DNA from: Epithemia pelagica
Taxonomy: Eukaryota > Bacillariophyta > Bacillariophyceae > Surirellales > Surirellaceae
Length of the DNA: 64,000 nt
Direction of reading: 5' to 3'
Assembly (NCBI GenBank): GCA_946965045.2
Contig: OX337229.1
Location: 2,232,001 to 2,296,000 of the forward strand
Shown piece after piece: positions 22,590 through 35,196 of this stretch. Position numbers and translations under genes: made by a program. The notes under the pieces were generated by a model that was not told the DNA's origin, ran no database searches, and saw nothing but the letters and a program-made list of their open reading frames with translations. Each line of letters opens with the position of its first letter. Within the stretch, counting starts at the first letter, position 1.

Positions 22590-25500
22590 TTACAGTTCAT
22601 CTAGAGGGACTCCCAACATCCTAAGTGTGTATCGAAGATCCAGAACTTGATCAGTCATAGTACGTCCTGCGATGAACTCTGAAGTGAACGTCGCAGTGGC
22701 GACAGTACTTTGTTTCTTGGAGTACCAATCTACAGGGGTCTTGTTGACAAACATCAGCACACCGGTCATTACACGTCCTGTGATGAGGTCATGATATAGA
22801 TTTGCATCAAAGAATGCAGAAATCCTGACCATCTTTCCTCACGGCGTCGGCATGTTTTGAGAAAGTTCTTCATCAATATTTCCATAAATGGAATTCAACC
22901 AATCATGTTCTTCTCCTTTGAGTTCACTATAATCAGGAATACCTGTCCTGACTCTTATAGCTCCATCTTGAAAATGCTTGACGTATCCATAGAGACGTTT
23001 CATGCGATCATTGTGTCCAATTCTTGGGGCAACACGGTATGAAGATAATGCGTTTACAGCAATTGCTACATCAAAACGGCCAAGTGTGAATAACCATTGT
23101 GTAGCACCAACCATTGACATGTACTTTGCTATGCCCTCTTCATCCAAGAAATCTGTTTCAACAAGTTCAGGATGATCACCACTTTGTAGTGGGCATGATT
23201 GTTTCTTCAAGGTCTCCCCTGGAAACATCTTTTCATAAGTACTGACCATCTTCTGAATGTACTTCTTGGGTTTATAATAGAGTGTGTCATCAGGATCTCT
23301 ACCAAAATCACAGCCAAGGTGGAAACTGAGAGGCTCATCACCTTTGAGCTTAAACTTGTGGACATTGACAAGTCTGTCAAGATATTCTCTTGGGTTCTTC
23401 ATGATCAACAGTAGGTCATCTACATATACAGCAATCTATTCATAAACATTACCATTACGTCTCATCCAAACGTCTGTGTCAGCGCGACATGGGGAGAATC
23501 CGTCACTACGCATTGTGTCGGCAAAGCGTTCATTATAACGTTTCCCAGATGTCTTGAGACCGTAGAGTGCCTTGTTTATAACCATAGTGTACCCTTCAAG
23601 ACCAAATGCTCTAAATTCTGGACCAGCTTCGAAGTATACCTTTTCTTTTGTATACGCTTCGAGGTACGCATTCCCAACATCAGCTTGATAAGTCTGTAAG
23701 CCATTGAGCTCACCAATCAAGAGGATAAGTCTGATACTTCTGAGAGATACTACTCCAGAATACACACTTTCCCCAGGATCGTCTGTCAGGTGTCCACCTA
23801 CCACGAATCGTGATTTATGGCGACCATCGTGTTTGACGGCAAAGACCATGCGGCATCTAATCTTGGTGAAGTCAGCAGGCATGTAGACATTAGTTCCCTT
23901 GACTATAAAGGTCTGGTAATCCATTAATTGCTGTATCTCTAGTTTCATTGAATCAAGCCATTTAGTGCTGCCATTTTCTTCATCAAAACGAAGCGCTTCG
24001 GCTGGATGGCGCGGAATGCGAACACCATACATGTACTTGATCTTGTTATGATTATGTTTAGCTTTCTTGATAGATCGTTCCATTCGTTCTTCAGCTTCAA
24101 GAAGACGTTTGTATCTTTTCGAACCTGGAGCGGACAATAGCCCATTGTCTTTTGCATATGTGGCACATGCCATAGGAGCATCCTTGCAGAAGGTGTCGAG
24201 CGGTTCATGTGTGACTGAACCGTCATCCCACTCAATAACGAGATTATACTTGGATCCTTTGTAGCTAGGATGTGTAGGGGATAGTGGGCCTTCATGCGAT
24301 TGGATTTGTTTCCAATTCCAGAATGTAAGATCTTCTGTATTACCTTCCTTGAGGTTGATTTCTTGGGTAGATAGGGCGTCTATGAGCTCCTGATATCCCA
24401 TAATGGGATCGTGTTCTATGTGGGGCACCTTAACTAGATATTTCTCTCTAGCTTCTTGTGTGTCGTTGTCTAGCTCTTGGATCTTGCTAACAACGGTAGC
24501 TTGGAATCTGCGACCATCTTTGGTGGGGTCGGTAAGGAAGGTGCGACCAATGAGGTCGGTTTCATCCAAAGGCGAAAAAACTGGTGGTGGGGGGCATCCA
24601 TCCGACTCAAAATCGCGGGAATGGACTATTTCTTGAATTGCCTTCTGAGAATTCTCCCCTTCGAATGGATCAAGCTGACGGTTACGTTCCGACTCGATGA
24701 GAGCAGACCGTACCGCGGGGCGATGTACGATACGTTGGGTATCATCGCTAAGGATTTGGAACGTCAGGGCATCACCCACATTATCAGCAAAGCCTACCCA
24801 TCTCCCCTTACGTTCTTGTGGGGTAGGGAATTGGCCGGTTTCGGAGTAATAGACCGGTTCATAAAATAGAAAACATGTAGCGGCAGAGATGTCTGGCCAT
24901 TGGCCAGTTAACTTCTGGTGGGGGGATAGGTTATCAAGGGATTCGAGCGAACATATGTTGAGGACGGTCGCGACATATGACAGACACAGAAACCACAAAG
25001 TGGTAGGGGCACCTGTAAAGGTGAGAACCCTGTTGCACGTGTCCTTGAGGAATCCAATCGTGCGTTCAGCAAAATTTTGGTGCTGGTGGTGTGGCTCGCT
25101 CTGATAGTCGGCGATCTTGTACATACGTAGTATATCCTTGACCTTGTTACTGATTTGTGCCTTGGCATTATCGCTAATGAGCATATCCATTGCCCCGCGC
25201 CGGCGAATATTGTCCTCTAGGGTCTGGACAAATTCTCCATCGGTACGGACAGGATAGACATCGACGAATTTGGTCGTACGTCCAACAAAAACTTGGGCAC
25301 CTTTAGCTCCTCCGTCTATTGCGGGGACTTTGGACCACATAGTATCGGTAGCAACTGGCTCGTGACGTCGAGGGACGTTGAAGGCCGGGAACCGTGACTT
25401 GAAAAGCTTCCTGAATAGAATACGGTACATGTTGCGAAACCACTGAGTAGAGTTCTCTAGTGTTTTCTTGACGCGATCTAGGGGCAGCCAAAGGAGATAG

Positions 25501-26714
25501 GGCCTTAGCTTCTCATAGTCATAGCTGTTGAGACGCCTATTCCTGGGATTGACTGTAGCATTTAGCTTGTCATCGGTATCCATTGGTTGACCGGGATGTG
25601 TTCTTGCTTGATAGGCCTCTAGGACACGAGCGACACAGTCCACATGTAGGTAGTGGCCGGTCTCGTTGTACCTAGGATCGAAGGAGTTAAACTCGTCTAG
25701 TTCTTCAGGGGACTCCATAGCTTTGTGATAAACATCTTCTTCGACATTAATTTCATGATCTAAGACACCAGGTTCCCATAAGGCATCACTAGTGAACACT
25801 ACTGTAGGTAGCGTATCTAGTTCTTCATCCGTAGGAGGGTGCATAGGCATCCTAATTAATCCTTGGCGGCATTGAAAAGGAATTACCCATTGGTCCACTG
25901 TAACCATGCGTTGCTGATGGCCAGGGATCATAGCCGACTTGTCGTCAACCGTATTGCCAAAATGGGACAGTTGTCCTATAGAGTGCATAGTACTCCCCTT
26001 TCCATAGTAGGCGTACTGGTTCATGATGATTACGATTGGTCCACGTGTTGTCTGAACGACACCTGCACACGTCACAATGGGAATGTCTTCCATATGGCTG
26101 TCGCCAATTCCCGTGATGTCAGCACTTCTATCCGTATAGCTCAGAACGCGTACGTCTTCACCAGCGAGCCCTCCATTTGCTCCGCCATCAATGAGCGAGC
26201 CCGGTAGAGTGGTAGATGCTGCGGCTTGCGTGCACCTGTAAGTAACACTCTCCATGTTGATGCTCCGTGTGGAGCCACTTCCCAACACGCGTTGGTAGAT
26301 CGCGCCGGTACTGCTGATGACTCGCTCGCTGTTATCAGATCGAGATAAGAGATTATTAGGGAGTGTCTGGTTGCTGGCTTGGCTTGGCGGGATCGCGAAT
26401 TGAGTCGACGGACTTGGTGGTGTAGTTGTCGTGGTAGCTATGATAGTTTCAGAGATAGATGCACTATCTTGAGGAGCTGCCTGACGGCTTTGATTACAAG
26501 ACCTATTGCTCTTGTTAGAAGCAGCAATAGCCTTTCTTGCATTAGGAGGAAGTTGGTCCCATAATGCCTTGGGTATCTTGCCTGAGTTTTCTTGTTCACT
26601 AGAGTTAGCCTGATATTGGGACTTGTTCTTAGTGATGATAGCCTGTCGAGCATCTGGAGGTAGTTGACTCCAGATTTCTTTCGGGACTGAAATTCGATTC
26701 GAGGTGTAATTCCC
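22590..26714 (-). pseudogene. pol of the minus-strand Copia element (PR-IN-RT-partial RH)
   Basis: One frame, fused to gag, runs from about 26714 to 22590 with two stops. A candidate protease site reads SLIDGGANGGLAG, with D-G-G-A instead of the usual D-S/T-G-A. Integrase ligands are in ATDTMWS, LISDNAKA and NFAERTIGF, with 34 residues between the second Asp and Glu. RT has KALYGLKTSGKRYNE and, after a TAG at 23436-23438, AVYVDDLLLIM with the YVDD catalytic motif. TGA at 22839-22841 precedes the RNase H start (FFDANLYHDLITGR). The polyprotein would be cleaved to enzymes that copy and integrate the element. Two point stops and the 3' truncation make this copy inactive. Confidence 0.8.
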
Positions 26715-28300
26715 CCCTTACTGCCATGAGACGCCCCCCCCCTTTGCCATGTCCCCCCTTGTTATGAGAACTAGAGCTAGAGGAAGTCTGATGGGCAGTA
26801 TGAGCTTGACGACGAGGCTTGCCCGTGTGCGTAGAATCGATATTGAAGGCCGTAGAACGGAGCAGCGCAAGATAATTATCATAGGTAATCGGTGGATTAC
26901 CCTGAGCCTGGAAGATATTGTCCTGATGTTGTAGGCTAAAGAATTCCGGTTCATCACGTAGTGCCGTGCAAAGCATAGTTTTCCGAACAGCATCGGACTC
27001 GCGATCAGCGTGCGCGGTGCAGCGATCAACGATCATCCACTGCGATTACCAGTTGTTAAGGAAGGCTTGTTTCGAGCTCTTCCAGTCCTTAATGCGGAGC
27101 TGCGCGAGTCCTGCGCGAACATCCTGCACATTGGTCTGAGCTATTATAGAGCGTTCGTAGTGCTCACATAGCGCCGTAGCTATAGCTTGGGCATCTGCAC
27201 GTTCTTCGTGACGTTTGACCATCATGCGCCCAGAGGCGGTCTGGAGCACACGGCAGAACACGGAGTACATGAACTGCTGGATTTCTTGCCAAAGGGCAGA
27301 TTCCTTCCGGGTCTTGGGGTAGTAGCTAGGGTCAAAGACCTGATGAGTCCCGTGGACTCTAGCTGTAGCAAGGGTATCCCGATACCAGGCATACCACTGC
27401 TTGTCATCCTTGAAATTGCTATACATGCTAATATCCCGTTTGACTCCTTTCCTGAAGTTCCGAGCATCTAGGCCATCATCACTACTATCGCTATCGTTGT
27501 CATCGGTAAGATGGACATAGCTAGAGGATGAACTGGAGGAGCTATCACTATTATAGGAGTTAGTGATAGATAGATGAGGATCGTGAAAGACTTTGCCTTC
27601 GTTGATAGTAGGCAGACCATGTAGACCGGGTGTAGGGGTAACGCTACGGGTTAATTTATTCCGTAGGTTAATAATCGGCATCCCCGTCAGAGATCTCTGG
27701 GTACCCATGGCGGATGGGGCGATACCAGGTGACAGATTCTGAAAAGGGAGAGGACGAGAGCGGTTAGAGTCTTTCTTTTTCTTGTGTTTCTTCTTCTTTG
27801 ATTTCTTGGCAGAACGCTGGGAAACAGATTGCTCACCTTCTAGCGGGCCACGAAGAGGATGAAAGTCTTCTTGCGTGATGAGCGTGATGTCATGCCCGCT
27901 GCGGAACTGTTCTCCGAGAATGTCGTAGGTAAACCTGGCTACACGAACGAGACGGTAAATTTCGTCGAACGTGAGCGAACGGACAGGGTCATTATAGTCT
28001 TCAATGGGATGATTGGCACGAATTTGGTCGAGCGCGCCGGGGTCAATCTCCAAGAACATCGCCAAATGGTACAAGTTGGTGTACGTCATAGGGCACGTGA
28101 TAACACCGCCAAAGCTGAGGAATCGCGGGAGTGACGCGACATTGTGAAGCAGATGGCGTAGGGCGGTAACCTGGCGTTCGGTAGCTGGGGGAGTAATCGT
28201 TGTATAAATCCCCCATCATGGCTTGGGCGTATTCCAAGTTGTTGGTGGAACGCTCCGACATGGTTGAAATAGGCGTAACGGGATCGCCGCTCGCAGACAT
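26715..28300 (-). pseudogene. gag region of the minus-strand Copia element
   Basis: The N-terminus begins with MSASGDPVTPISTMSERST at 28300, shifts frame near 28200, and continues as a 347-residue frame from 28089 (MTYTNLYHLAMFLEID). This carries a Lys-rich cluster (KKSKKKKHKKKK), a Ser-rich tract and a YAWYRDTLATARVHG capsid-like segment. TAA at 27046-27048 interrupts it and the frame resumes with QWMIVDRC. A C run at about 26733-26741 shifts the frame once more before the fused pol frame (KEIWSQLPPDARQAII). I see no zinc knuckle; a HNKGGHGKGG linker stands in its place. Confidence 0.65.
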
Positions 28301-29547
28301 TATGACCGCAAGAATTGGTTGGGCAAATAGACTTGGGTCTTATGGATGAATCGTGTGAACCGGAGTCTTGGAAACTTGGTCTTGTAGCACAAAATTTTAG
28401 TCGTAGATCTTGAAATTTGGTCGTGTTTGAATGTCTTGATTCTTGTTCGTGAATCTTGGTTAAGCTTGAAACTTGAGTCCCACGAAAACACGATAAGCGT
28501 GCGTAATATTTACTTAGTGGGTCTTGATGGTAGAACACAAGCTACCCCTACTTTTCACCTAATACTGACCTGGTCCCGTGACTTCAGTATCAGTAACAGA
28601 CGTAGCAGATATGCACGAACAGGATTCTGCAGTCGCTGTTCGGCCACACTGGCGGATTTGGGCTTCTCTAAGGCAGTTCTTAGTAGTTCCCCAGGTCCAA
28701 CGCGAATGCCAGGCAGGGACCTCTTGCACGTTTTCGATATCGTACTCGCTCAACGATTGGCGCTGAGACGGGGTGGTTGTATGACAGAGATAGGTCGGGT
28801 GGTACTTTCAAGACCGCTTTCCCTCAAGCCCTAGATGTCAGTGACTCCCTGTGTCCCCGGACGTATTCTTCGTTCTCCGTAGGATGCTCGTCGTCGTTCT
28901 CCGATGTTCTCGTAGTTATCGGCAAATCTCCGTATGTCCGTCGATCGCTTGGTCATGGTCGGATGCGGATGGTCGTGGTCGGATAGCTGCGGTCTCTCTG
29001 TCAGTCCGTTGTCTCCACTTGTGTCCCGTAGGCTCGTTGTAGTAACTCTCACGTAGAATCGGTCGTCACCGTCGCGTCGTGTCGTAGGGTAGTATAGGAT
29101 GGATAAGAGGATGGATTTGAGATAGGTCCAACCTTCCGACTTGGGAAAGACAACTCCGCGGGTGACCAAGCCGATGAGACTGTTAATCTGACAAGCTGGA
29201 AGGAAGGTAGGTTAGATAGGGTGTAACAAAACACACACGATGGAGACGGTATAATTACGATAAGATAGAGGGTTTCGAATAATTGATGATAAAATATTGT
29301 GATTTCATGAAGTGGTTATCTAGACTGAATCCTTTCGATCCCAGGTTCCCATTAAGGTGATCCTGGATCTTGGATCGAGGTGTAAAAGGCTTCTAGACGG
29401 AAAAGATTGCCGTCTAGGGTCATCGGCACAGGCCTATGTCACCTAGAGGTGCATATATAAGTTAGATGTAATAGTTTGCCGTAGACTATCCGTTGCGGCT
29501 CTTTACGCGCGGTTGATAAGCCTCAATCCGCGATTAGCGCAATACGG
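28301..29547. other. 5' leader and possible LTR of the minus-strand Copia element
   Basis: No protein-coding signal beyond chance frames. If TGTTACACC (minus, from 29228) is the LTR start, the LTR would occupy part of 28560-29228. I could not identify its inner end or a primer-binding site. 29229-29547 is unassigned. Confidence 0.3.
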
Positions 29548-30250
29548 TTAAGTCCAGCGGATCTTGGAGAATATAAATATAACATAGCCTATGAGAACTA
29601 GTCCATCCACTACTGCAAATAGTTGCTGTTTGGAGTATTTGTTTGACGGCGAGGACATTGGTTGTGGAGTGGCATTCTTCTCCTCAGCTAGCAGCACTGT
29701 TTTGAGACTGGGAACACAATGCCAGACACCATCAAATGCACCTGTCTCTCTTCCCAGACCATGAATATCGAGAAAGCTTGTGTTGTTGTTTGGTGAATCA
29801 ATAAAGAGATTGTATTGTGGGAAAAACAAACATCCATCCATCCAATAGTTTCTGATCACTGGCTGATACTCTGTCGGCGGCGAGTTTGATTTGTCATTGT
29901 AAATTTTGTCGCTGTACACCAGCCTCTCTTCATTAGATTCCTTGTAAGTCTGTGCTCACAACAGGATCCAATAAAAGTGGAGGCTGCTTCAGTCATTTTG
30001 CTGTCAACAAACTGAGCAGCAGTCCTAAGCCATTTGTCCTCCTGGATTCCCTTTTTTTGCAGAGGTCCACAATTTCTGACACACATCTGAAACAAGCCTT
30101 GCATCCACATCTAGAGCATGTCCAAAACTGTGGTGTTGGCTTTGTTGTTGCTGTTTCTTGCAATGGTTGTATTGGTTTGATTGATTGCTGTTGTTTTCTT
30201 TCAACTGAATTTGGGGAACAAAAACGGCAACTCATGGTTCCAATGAACAT
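29548..30250 (-). pseudogene. Unknown gene with Cys cluster, one frameshift
   Basis: The minus-strand reading starts near 30250 (MSCRFCSP), then has WTCSRCGCKACFRC, a tight Cys cluster that could bind zinc. A run of seven T on the plus strand near 30055 (A on the coding strand) marks a frameshift. The reading continues DKWLRTAAQFVDSK...STFIGSCCEHRLTR, and after another shift FFPQYNLFIDSPNNN...DIHGLGRETGAFDGVWHC, ending at 29548 with a hydrophobic segment (VLIGYVIFIF) that could be a membrane anchor. I do not recognise the family. The consistent amino-acid texture across the frames suggests a real gene that has decayed, or sequencing errors in homopolymers. Confidence 0.4.
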
Positions 30251-30617
30251 TCATGAACAGGGGGCTCAATGACACCTTTCCTCTCAATACAAAGGAAGAC
30301 AGCATCTGCCCTGACAAATGGATGAAGACACCCTTGTCCTCAAGACAGCAAAGAACTTCCTGGCACCAGGAAATAGATGCAGAGAACCCTCTATCACTCA
30401 ATTCTTTGGAGTTCAAGGTCGACTTTTTATTTTTGCTAAAGGACGCGTCGGAAAGTAGACTCAAAGACGGTTCCAAGGAAAAAAGGTTGACTCAAATCCC
30501 ACCAGTAGATGTGGAGATATGTCCTTCCAGTCTGTCTGCTGGATTGTGATGACCAAGTTCTGATTGACCGGACATCACGCCACTGTCACATCATCCCGTG
30601 GAGGAGTAGCGTATGGA

Positions 30618-30750
30618 TGGTCAACAGGTGGGAGTATCAAAAGGTTTTGTCATAGGGTCATTAGGGATAGGGTATAAATGGCCCACAGGTGGGAGCATCA
30701 AAAGGATTTGTCGTAGGGTCATTAGGGTAAGGGTATAAATGGCCCACAGG
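30618..30750. repeat. 61-bp tandem repeat, about 2.2 units
   Basis: Units begin at 30618 and 30679, with a partial third at 30740. Each contains caggtgggag and gggtcattaggg. No coding signal. Confidence 0.85.
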
Positions 30751-31261
30751 TTAACTGTGGTTCGGGGAGGTCTGTTTGACCGTTATATCCAATTATTGAA
30801 TCTAGAAAAATAAAAAAGTTACTGTAAAAAATCCAAATGATATTTTTTAAAAATTTGGATATTAGCGTGTAGACAGCAGACGGGAGGTACCCCCGCAATC
30901 GGAGGGTATAACATAGCCTATGAGACATAGGACTAGTTCGATCGTGGAGTATACATAAATTAGGAGTGAATAGATCTTCGTGACTCAATCGTGCCTAATC
31001 TAGATTCATACAGGAATCTAGGCTTAATGCGATTGATCTGCCGCGTACTTTCCGCGACTCTTCATGACTATAGAACTACCTATTGGGGAATATAGCCAAC
31101 ATAGGTGTTCTAGGTATTAGGAACCACTATTAAAGGGCTGCATCTTCGATTACTCCAAAGTGGCCCACGTCGGAAATAAGTATAACATGGACCTACACAA
31201 AGGGGTCGAAAAGAAGAACCAGTTGGTTCTATTTGGATTGAGCACAATGACTATGGATGTT

Positions 31262-31351
31262 ACAGACCACACCAGTCTGTCATTATAAGTAGCGTTTAGA
31301 GCAGAGACAGACCACACCAGTCTGTCATTATAAGTAGCGTTTAGAGCAGAG
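31262..31351. repeat. 45-bp perfect tandem duplication
   Basis: 31262-31306 and 31307-31351 are identical. The surrounding 30750-31980 contains no gene I can recognise; a 109-codon minus frame (31621-31950) is unassigned. Confidence 0.9.
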
Positions 31352-31984
31352 ACATTGTCAAACCCTCAAAATAGCAATGCAGCGAGACAGCAACATTAGT
31401 GGTTGGTGCAGGAGAAGGAAAATTATATATTCAGGTCTTATTCTGTGAAGGTGGTAAAACACCAATCAGCAAGCAAGGCAATTTCTCCATGACCCCTTCT
31501 ACCATACTTACTGTTCAATGGAGGTTGTTTGGAAACAAGTTTTGAACAACAAGTTACAGCCTCATGAATGTAAATAAGCCCAAATACAAGTTCCCTCTGT
31601 GTCAAGAGATGCTGGACAAATTATTCAAAGAGCTTGTGTTCACTGACTGTAACAATCTCACAAAGTATAAGTATAAGTGTGGCATTCCAGTGTTTCTTGT
31701 CTAAGGCCATTTGATTGGAATTATCTGTGAAGTTTCTAATACCGTGGCAATCGGGCAAGAACAGAAGGACATCATCGAATGGACAAGCGACCCCCAAGAA
31801 TATGGGGGCATCAGCATTCCCTCTTTGGGAACTGAATGTGGTATCTCTCAGGTTTATATGCTCTTGAATTGTCCCCACAAACTGGAGGAGCTGCTCCCTC
31901 GCAATAATTGATCTCTTGGGAACAATGCCTCGCAGGTACCAGCTTCCCAATCTTAGAAAACATTGCCACGCCTCTTCTCTATTT

Positions 31985-32133
31985 GACCCCTATGCAATGG
32001 TTACCACAAGTACGACATTACCTTGCATCGATTCGGAGTTGCATCAAATTAGACCATACCTTTATTCCGCACATTCAATGAGTCCATGATTCTTTTCTTA
32101 TTGATCACTCTCTGGAAAATTTTTCCATCTGAC
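31985..32133 (+). pseudogene. Short mobile-element protein relic
   Basis: The plus frame reads WLPQVRHYLASIRSCIKLD, then HIQ, TGA at 32079-32081, and VHDSFLID. I associate the pattern W.P.VR.YL...LQRE.D with a repeated protein family of diatom genomes but cannot name the element class with certainty. The TGA sits where Arg would be expected. Confidence 0.25.
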
Positions 32134-32256
32134 TCAACTCTATCTCTCTTGACAAAGCTTGTTTGCGCATTCATACATTTCTTCTTGTTGTTTTGATAAG
32201 CAATGTAACATGGATCACGTTGTATTGATTGTAGAAGGGTGGTCCACAGCTTTTCC

Positions 32257-32826
32257 TCAATAAGGCATGATCACTGGACACTCTCCTCTAATAAGAGCCT
32301 CAATGATGCCACCATGGGAATGTAAAAAGCTGGTCATCATCCCTATACTATTGTATGCTTTGGTGAGGCATTCGGCATATCTAGAGTATAGCATTGACTG
32401 GGTTTTCATTTGTGAACCTTTCCAAAGCCATATGTACAATGCCAAACAAATCCGGAATTGTCTGTTGCAAAGAACAAAAACCCAATATGGATCCATTGAT
32501 TTTGGAAGGTGTGTCTTCCTTGCGGCACATGCACCGAGTGATTTCCGCGGATTTGAGGCGAATCGAGTACATTGGTGGGTCATGTACGAGATGCCACTCC
32601 GGGAGCCAGCCTCCTCCAGGTAGTTGAGCATCCCCACAATGGATCGTTAGTTGAAGAAGTTGTTCAATGCCGGTTCGTCCAAGTGTCGAAGAAGTTGTTC
32701 AATGCCGGTTTGTCCAAGTGTTGGTGAAGGATCTTGGAAGATGCTATTGGGTTCTCTTTAGTTGTCACATTGTCTTTAAAATGGATTGCATCAAGTACCT
32801 TGTGGATTAAAGGTGATGGTGCTTTG
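32257..32826 (-). pseudogene. Copia RT/RNase H relic, copy B
   Basis: Same relic as at 1-540, here with 126 open codons (32637-32257) starting GMLNYLEEAG. After the NPRKS block the sequence no longer follows RNase H (no catalytic Asp), so one or more indels lie there. The roughly 36-bp internal duplication is present in both copies, so it predates the segmental duplication. Confidence 0.7.
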
Positions 32827-34156
32827 TGATGTTCACTGCAAGGAAATCTTTTATGTTCCCTTCAACTGTTATGTTGAGTTTGGCTGCTTTGATGTCGGCT
32901 TAGTCAATTTCCTCTCTATCTGGCCCGCGTAAGACGCTATTGTCTGTGTACGTACACGCCTGATCCCAGATAGAATGCACATTTGTCGATTGACAATTTG
33001 GTGAATCCAATGTCATGTACCAGTTGTTCTTGAAAAGATGTGGAATGACATCGAGGTTCAAAGGATGGGAAGGTTGTAGAAGGGATGGAGCTGTGGACGG
33101 TGAAAAAATGCATCGCTGGAATGTTACATTAGGGAAACTGAGAGTCTGTGCATGTTTCTGGGAACATGGAATTCTGATGAGTGCTATGAGAGAAGATTTG
33201 ATTGAACCAGCAAATACATGCATGCATCAACTATTTTCCAGGACTGTGGAGTAAAGTACAGGTTATTTGTCCTACAGTTGTTGATGAAGAGCATGACATG
33301 GTGACCTTACCTTGCCTCTACAATTGTTTTTCAAAACTTATGGAAGTATGGAAGAAGGCAAGTTTTGTAGCTCTTGTTGGATGCAAGATTAAAAAGCAAA
33401 GTAAATCAGTAACCATGGTTTGGGCAGAGTTACCTGCATTTCGGACGACCTACACTTACTTGGGCAAGGCATTGGACGAAGCTCATTGTTGCATTAAAGG
33501 TTCTGCAGAACAAGAACATGGCTGGCATCATGGACCTCATCAGCTTCATGCTTTTGAAGACTATAGATATGATCATTGGGCTGAGACCCTACATTTCTTG
33601 CTTGATAAAGTGCATGAGTCGATACTGCTGTAGCATCCAACAATTTTGTTCATGTGATATGAATTTGTGTATTCTTGTGCTCAGGCTTCATGTAGGCTTC
33701 TTGGGCATATTACTGCTGGTGCAAATTGATTTGGTTGTTTCTGGTCAATTTTTAAGCTGGATAGATTGGACACGAATGTACCTTTCTGAAGATATTCCCC
33801 ATTGATAGTGCAGTTAATTGGGATAAGTAGATGGAATCCATCCAACTTTATTTTTAATTTTGATCACCGTATAGGATTGGTACTCCCTGTTGTATCTTCG
33901 TGATTGGTATCGTCCTTTGAGAGTGGTCATTTAGTTTGCTGTTACAGCAACCTTTGTCCGTGTAGAGAAAGCGTGGACATTCACTGATGACGATGACAAA
34001 AGAAAGGTGGGTCTCATTGCCCACTCCATTCACTGTCATCACCATCCCTCCAAACGCTCTCGATCCACTGAAACCAAACGAGAGGATATGACAGAACCCA
34101 ACGAGGAGGAATTGAAGAAAAGTCACAATGAGTCAATGACAGCAGCAAGTGTTGCA
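32288..34156. repeat. 1.87-kb segmental repeat, copy B
   Basis: Second copy of 1-1870 in direct orientation, about 32.3 kb away. Similarity probably continues to the left of 32288, since the ORF there begins at 32257, but copy A is cut by the window. The right edge is sharp, immediately after gttgca. Confidence 0.95.
33015..33633 (+). pseudogene. Unrecognised ORF, copy B
   Basis: Frames 33015-33254 and 33202-33633 correspond to 728-919 and 916-1347 of copy A. In copy B the first frame continues about 15 residues further because of the 1-bp difference in an A run, giving KLRVCACFWEHGILMSAM. No family recognised. Confidence 0.3.
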
Positions 34157-34189
34157 CACGATGACGACGACATTCAGGAATGGTTGCCT

Positions 34190-34418
34190 ACCAAATAAAG
34201 TCATAAAACAGTCAAACAGATAAAATGGAGCCTATATACAAAGTGGATGATGCTGGGATAGGCTTGCGCCTACCAAGCAAGGTTATAAAACAATAAAACA
34301 GATAAAATGGAGCCTATATACAAAGTGGATGATGCTTCAACCTACCAAGCAAGGTCATAAAACAATAAAACAGATAAAATGGAGCCTATATACAAAGTGG
34401 ATGATGCTGGAATAGGCT
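34190..34418. repeat. Three imperfect tandem units of about 70-85 bp
   Basis: Each unit contains aaacagataaaatggagcct followed by an atacaaagtggatgatgc block, starting near 34213, 34296 and 34367. They follow directly after copy B of the segmental repeat. Confidence 0.85.
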
Positions 34419-34574
34419 TCCACTGAGTTTGGACTGCTCCAGCCTATGCAGACAAGGCCAGAGAGGCATGTTTGTCCTTGGCACAGGGAAAGAACCTCTC
34501 ATTGGATTCTCCTGTCACAAGGACCACTAGAGGAACTGCTGTCTTCTCTATCTAACTGATGGTCCAAAAATATC

Positions 34575-34735
34575 AGGAGCAACATCAGCTACCCGACATA
34601 ACCAATCTACCAGGAGCAACAACAGCTACCCAACATAGCCAAGCTATCAGGAGCAACATAGGCTAGCCGACATAACCAAGCTACCAGGAGCAACAGCAGC
34701 TACCCAACATAACCAAACTACCCAACCCAATCAAT
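34575..34735. repeat. Four imperfect repeats around cagctaccc
   Basis: Units of roughly 38-40 bp with an aggagcaaca core followed by cagctaccc and acataacc. A related cagctaccc pattern occurs at 51088-51170, in the 3' part of the interrupted small gene. Confidence 0.8.
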
Positions 34736-34832
34736 ACAAAGCAAAATGGATATCTCAGCTGTCTTCTCTATCTAACTGATGTCCCAAACAATACTTGTGG
34801 AACAATGTGGAACCAAGATTTGGAAAGACTAT

Positions 34833-35194
34833 GGTTTACTACAAACCAACCTTCCCAGAACATTTTTCTTTCACCAAGGATATGGACCAATACTCTTCCC
34901 AAGCATGGGGAGAGCATGCTTTAGGTTATGGGAACTGGGAGAACCATGGGAAAGATGTAGAATGAAAAGGCATTGCTTTGGAAGGAATCTTCAAGATGGC
35001 GTTTTCCAGCAAGATTGCATAATGCAAGACCTTTTTTAAGGAGACGGGCGTCAACCTTTTTTAAGTAGACGGGCGTCAAAAACAACACATTTTCCAACTT
35101 TGGGAAGAACACTAACAAAATCCAATCTGCTGAGTTTCTCATACATATCCTTGGTGAATGATAATGTTCCGGGAAGGTTGGTTTGTAATTAACC
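34833..35194. repeat. Imperfect inverted repeat, 51-52-bp arms
   Basis: 34833-34884 is the reverse complement of 35144-35194 with about seven mismatches. The 259-bp loop contains two copies of a 25-bp unit ending agacgggcgtcaa (about 35030-35080) and an 87-codon ORF without similarity. It could be a foldback or miniature element. Confidence 0.75.
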
Positions 35195-35196
35195 CT

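Larger units (their letters stand above)
22590..29228 (-). mobile_element. Copia element, 3'-truncated, DGGAN-protease lineage
   Basis: Gag, protease, integrase, RT and the start of RNase H lie in Copia order from about 28300 down to 22590. The protein stops in the middle of RNase H (LGVPLDEL), next to an unrelated plus-strand MULE-like fragment. The 3' end and 3' LTR are therefore missing. At the 5' side, the minus-strand sequence TGTTACACC starting at 29228 is a plausible LTR beginning (TG start), but no second LTR is available to confirm it. Boundaries are approximate on the right. Confidence 0.7.
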
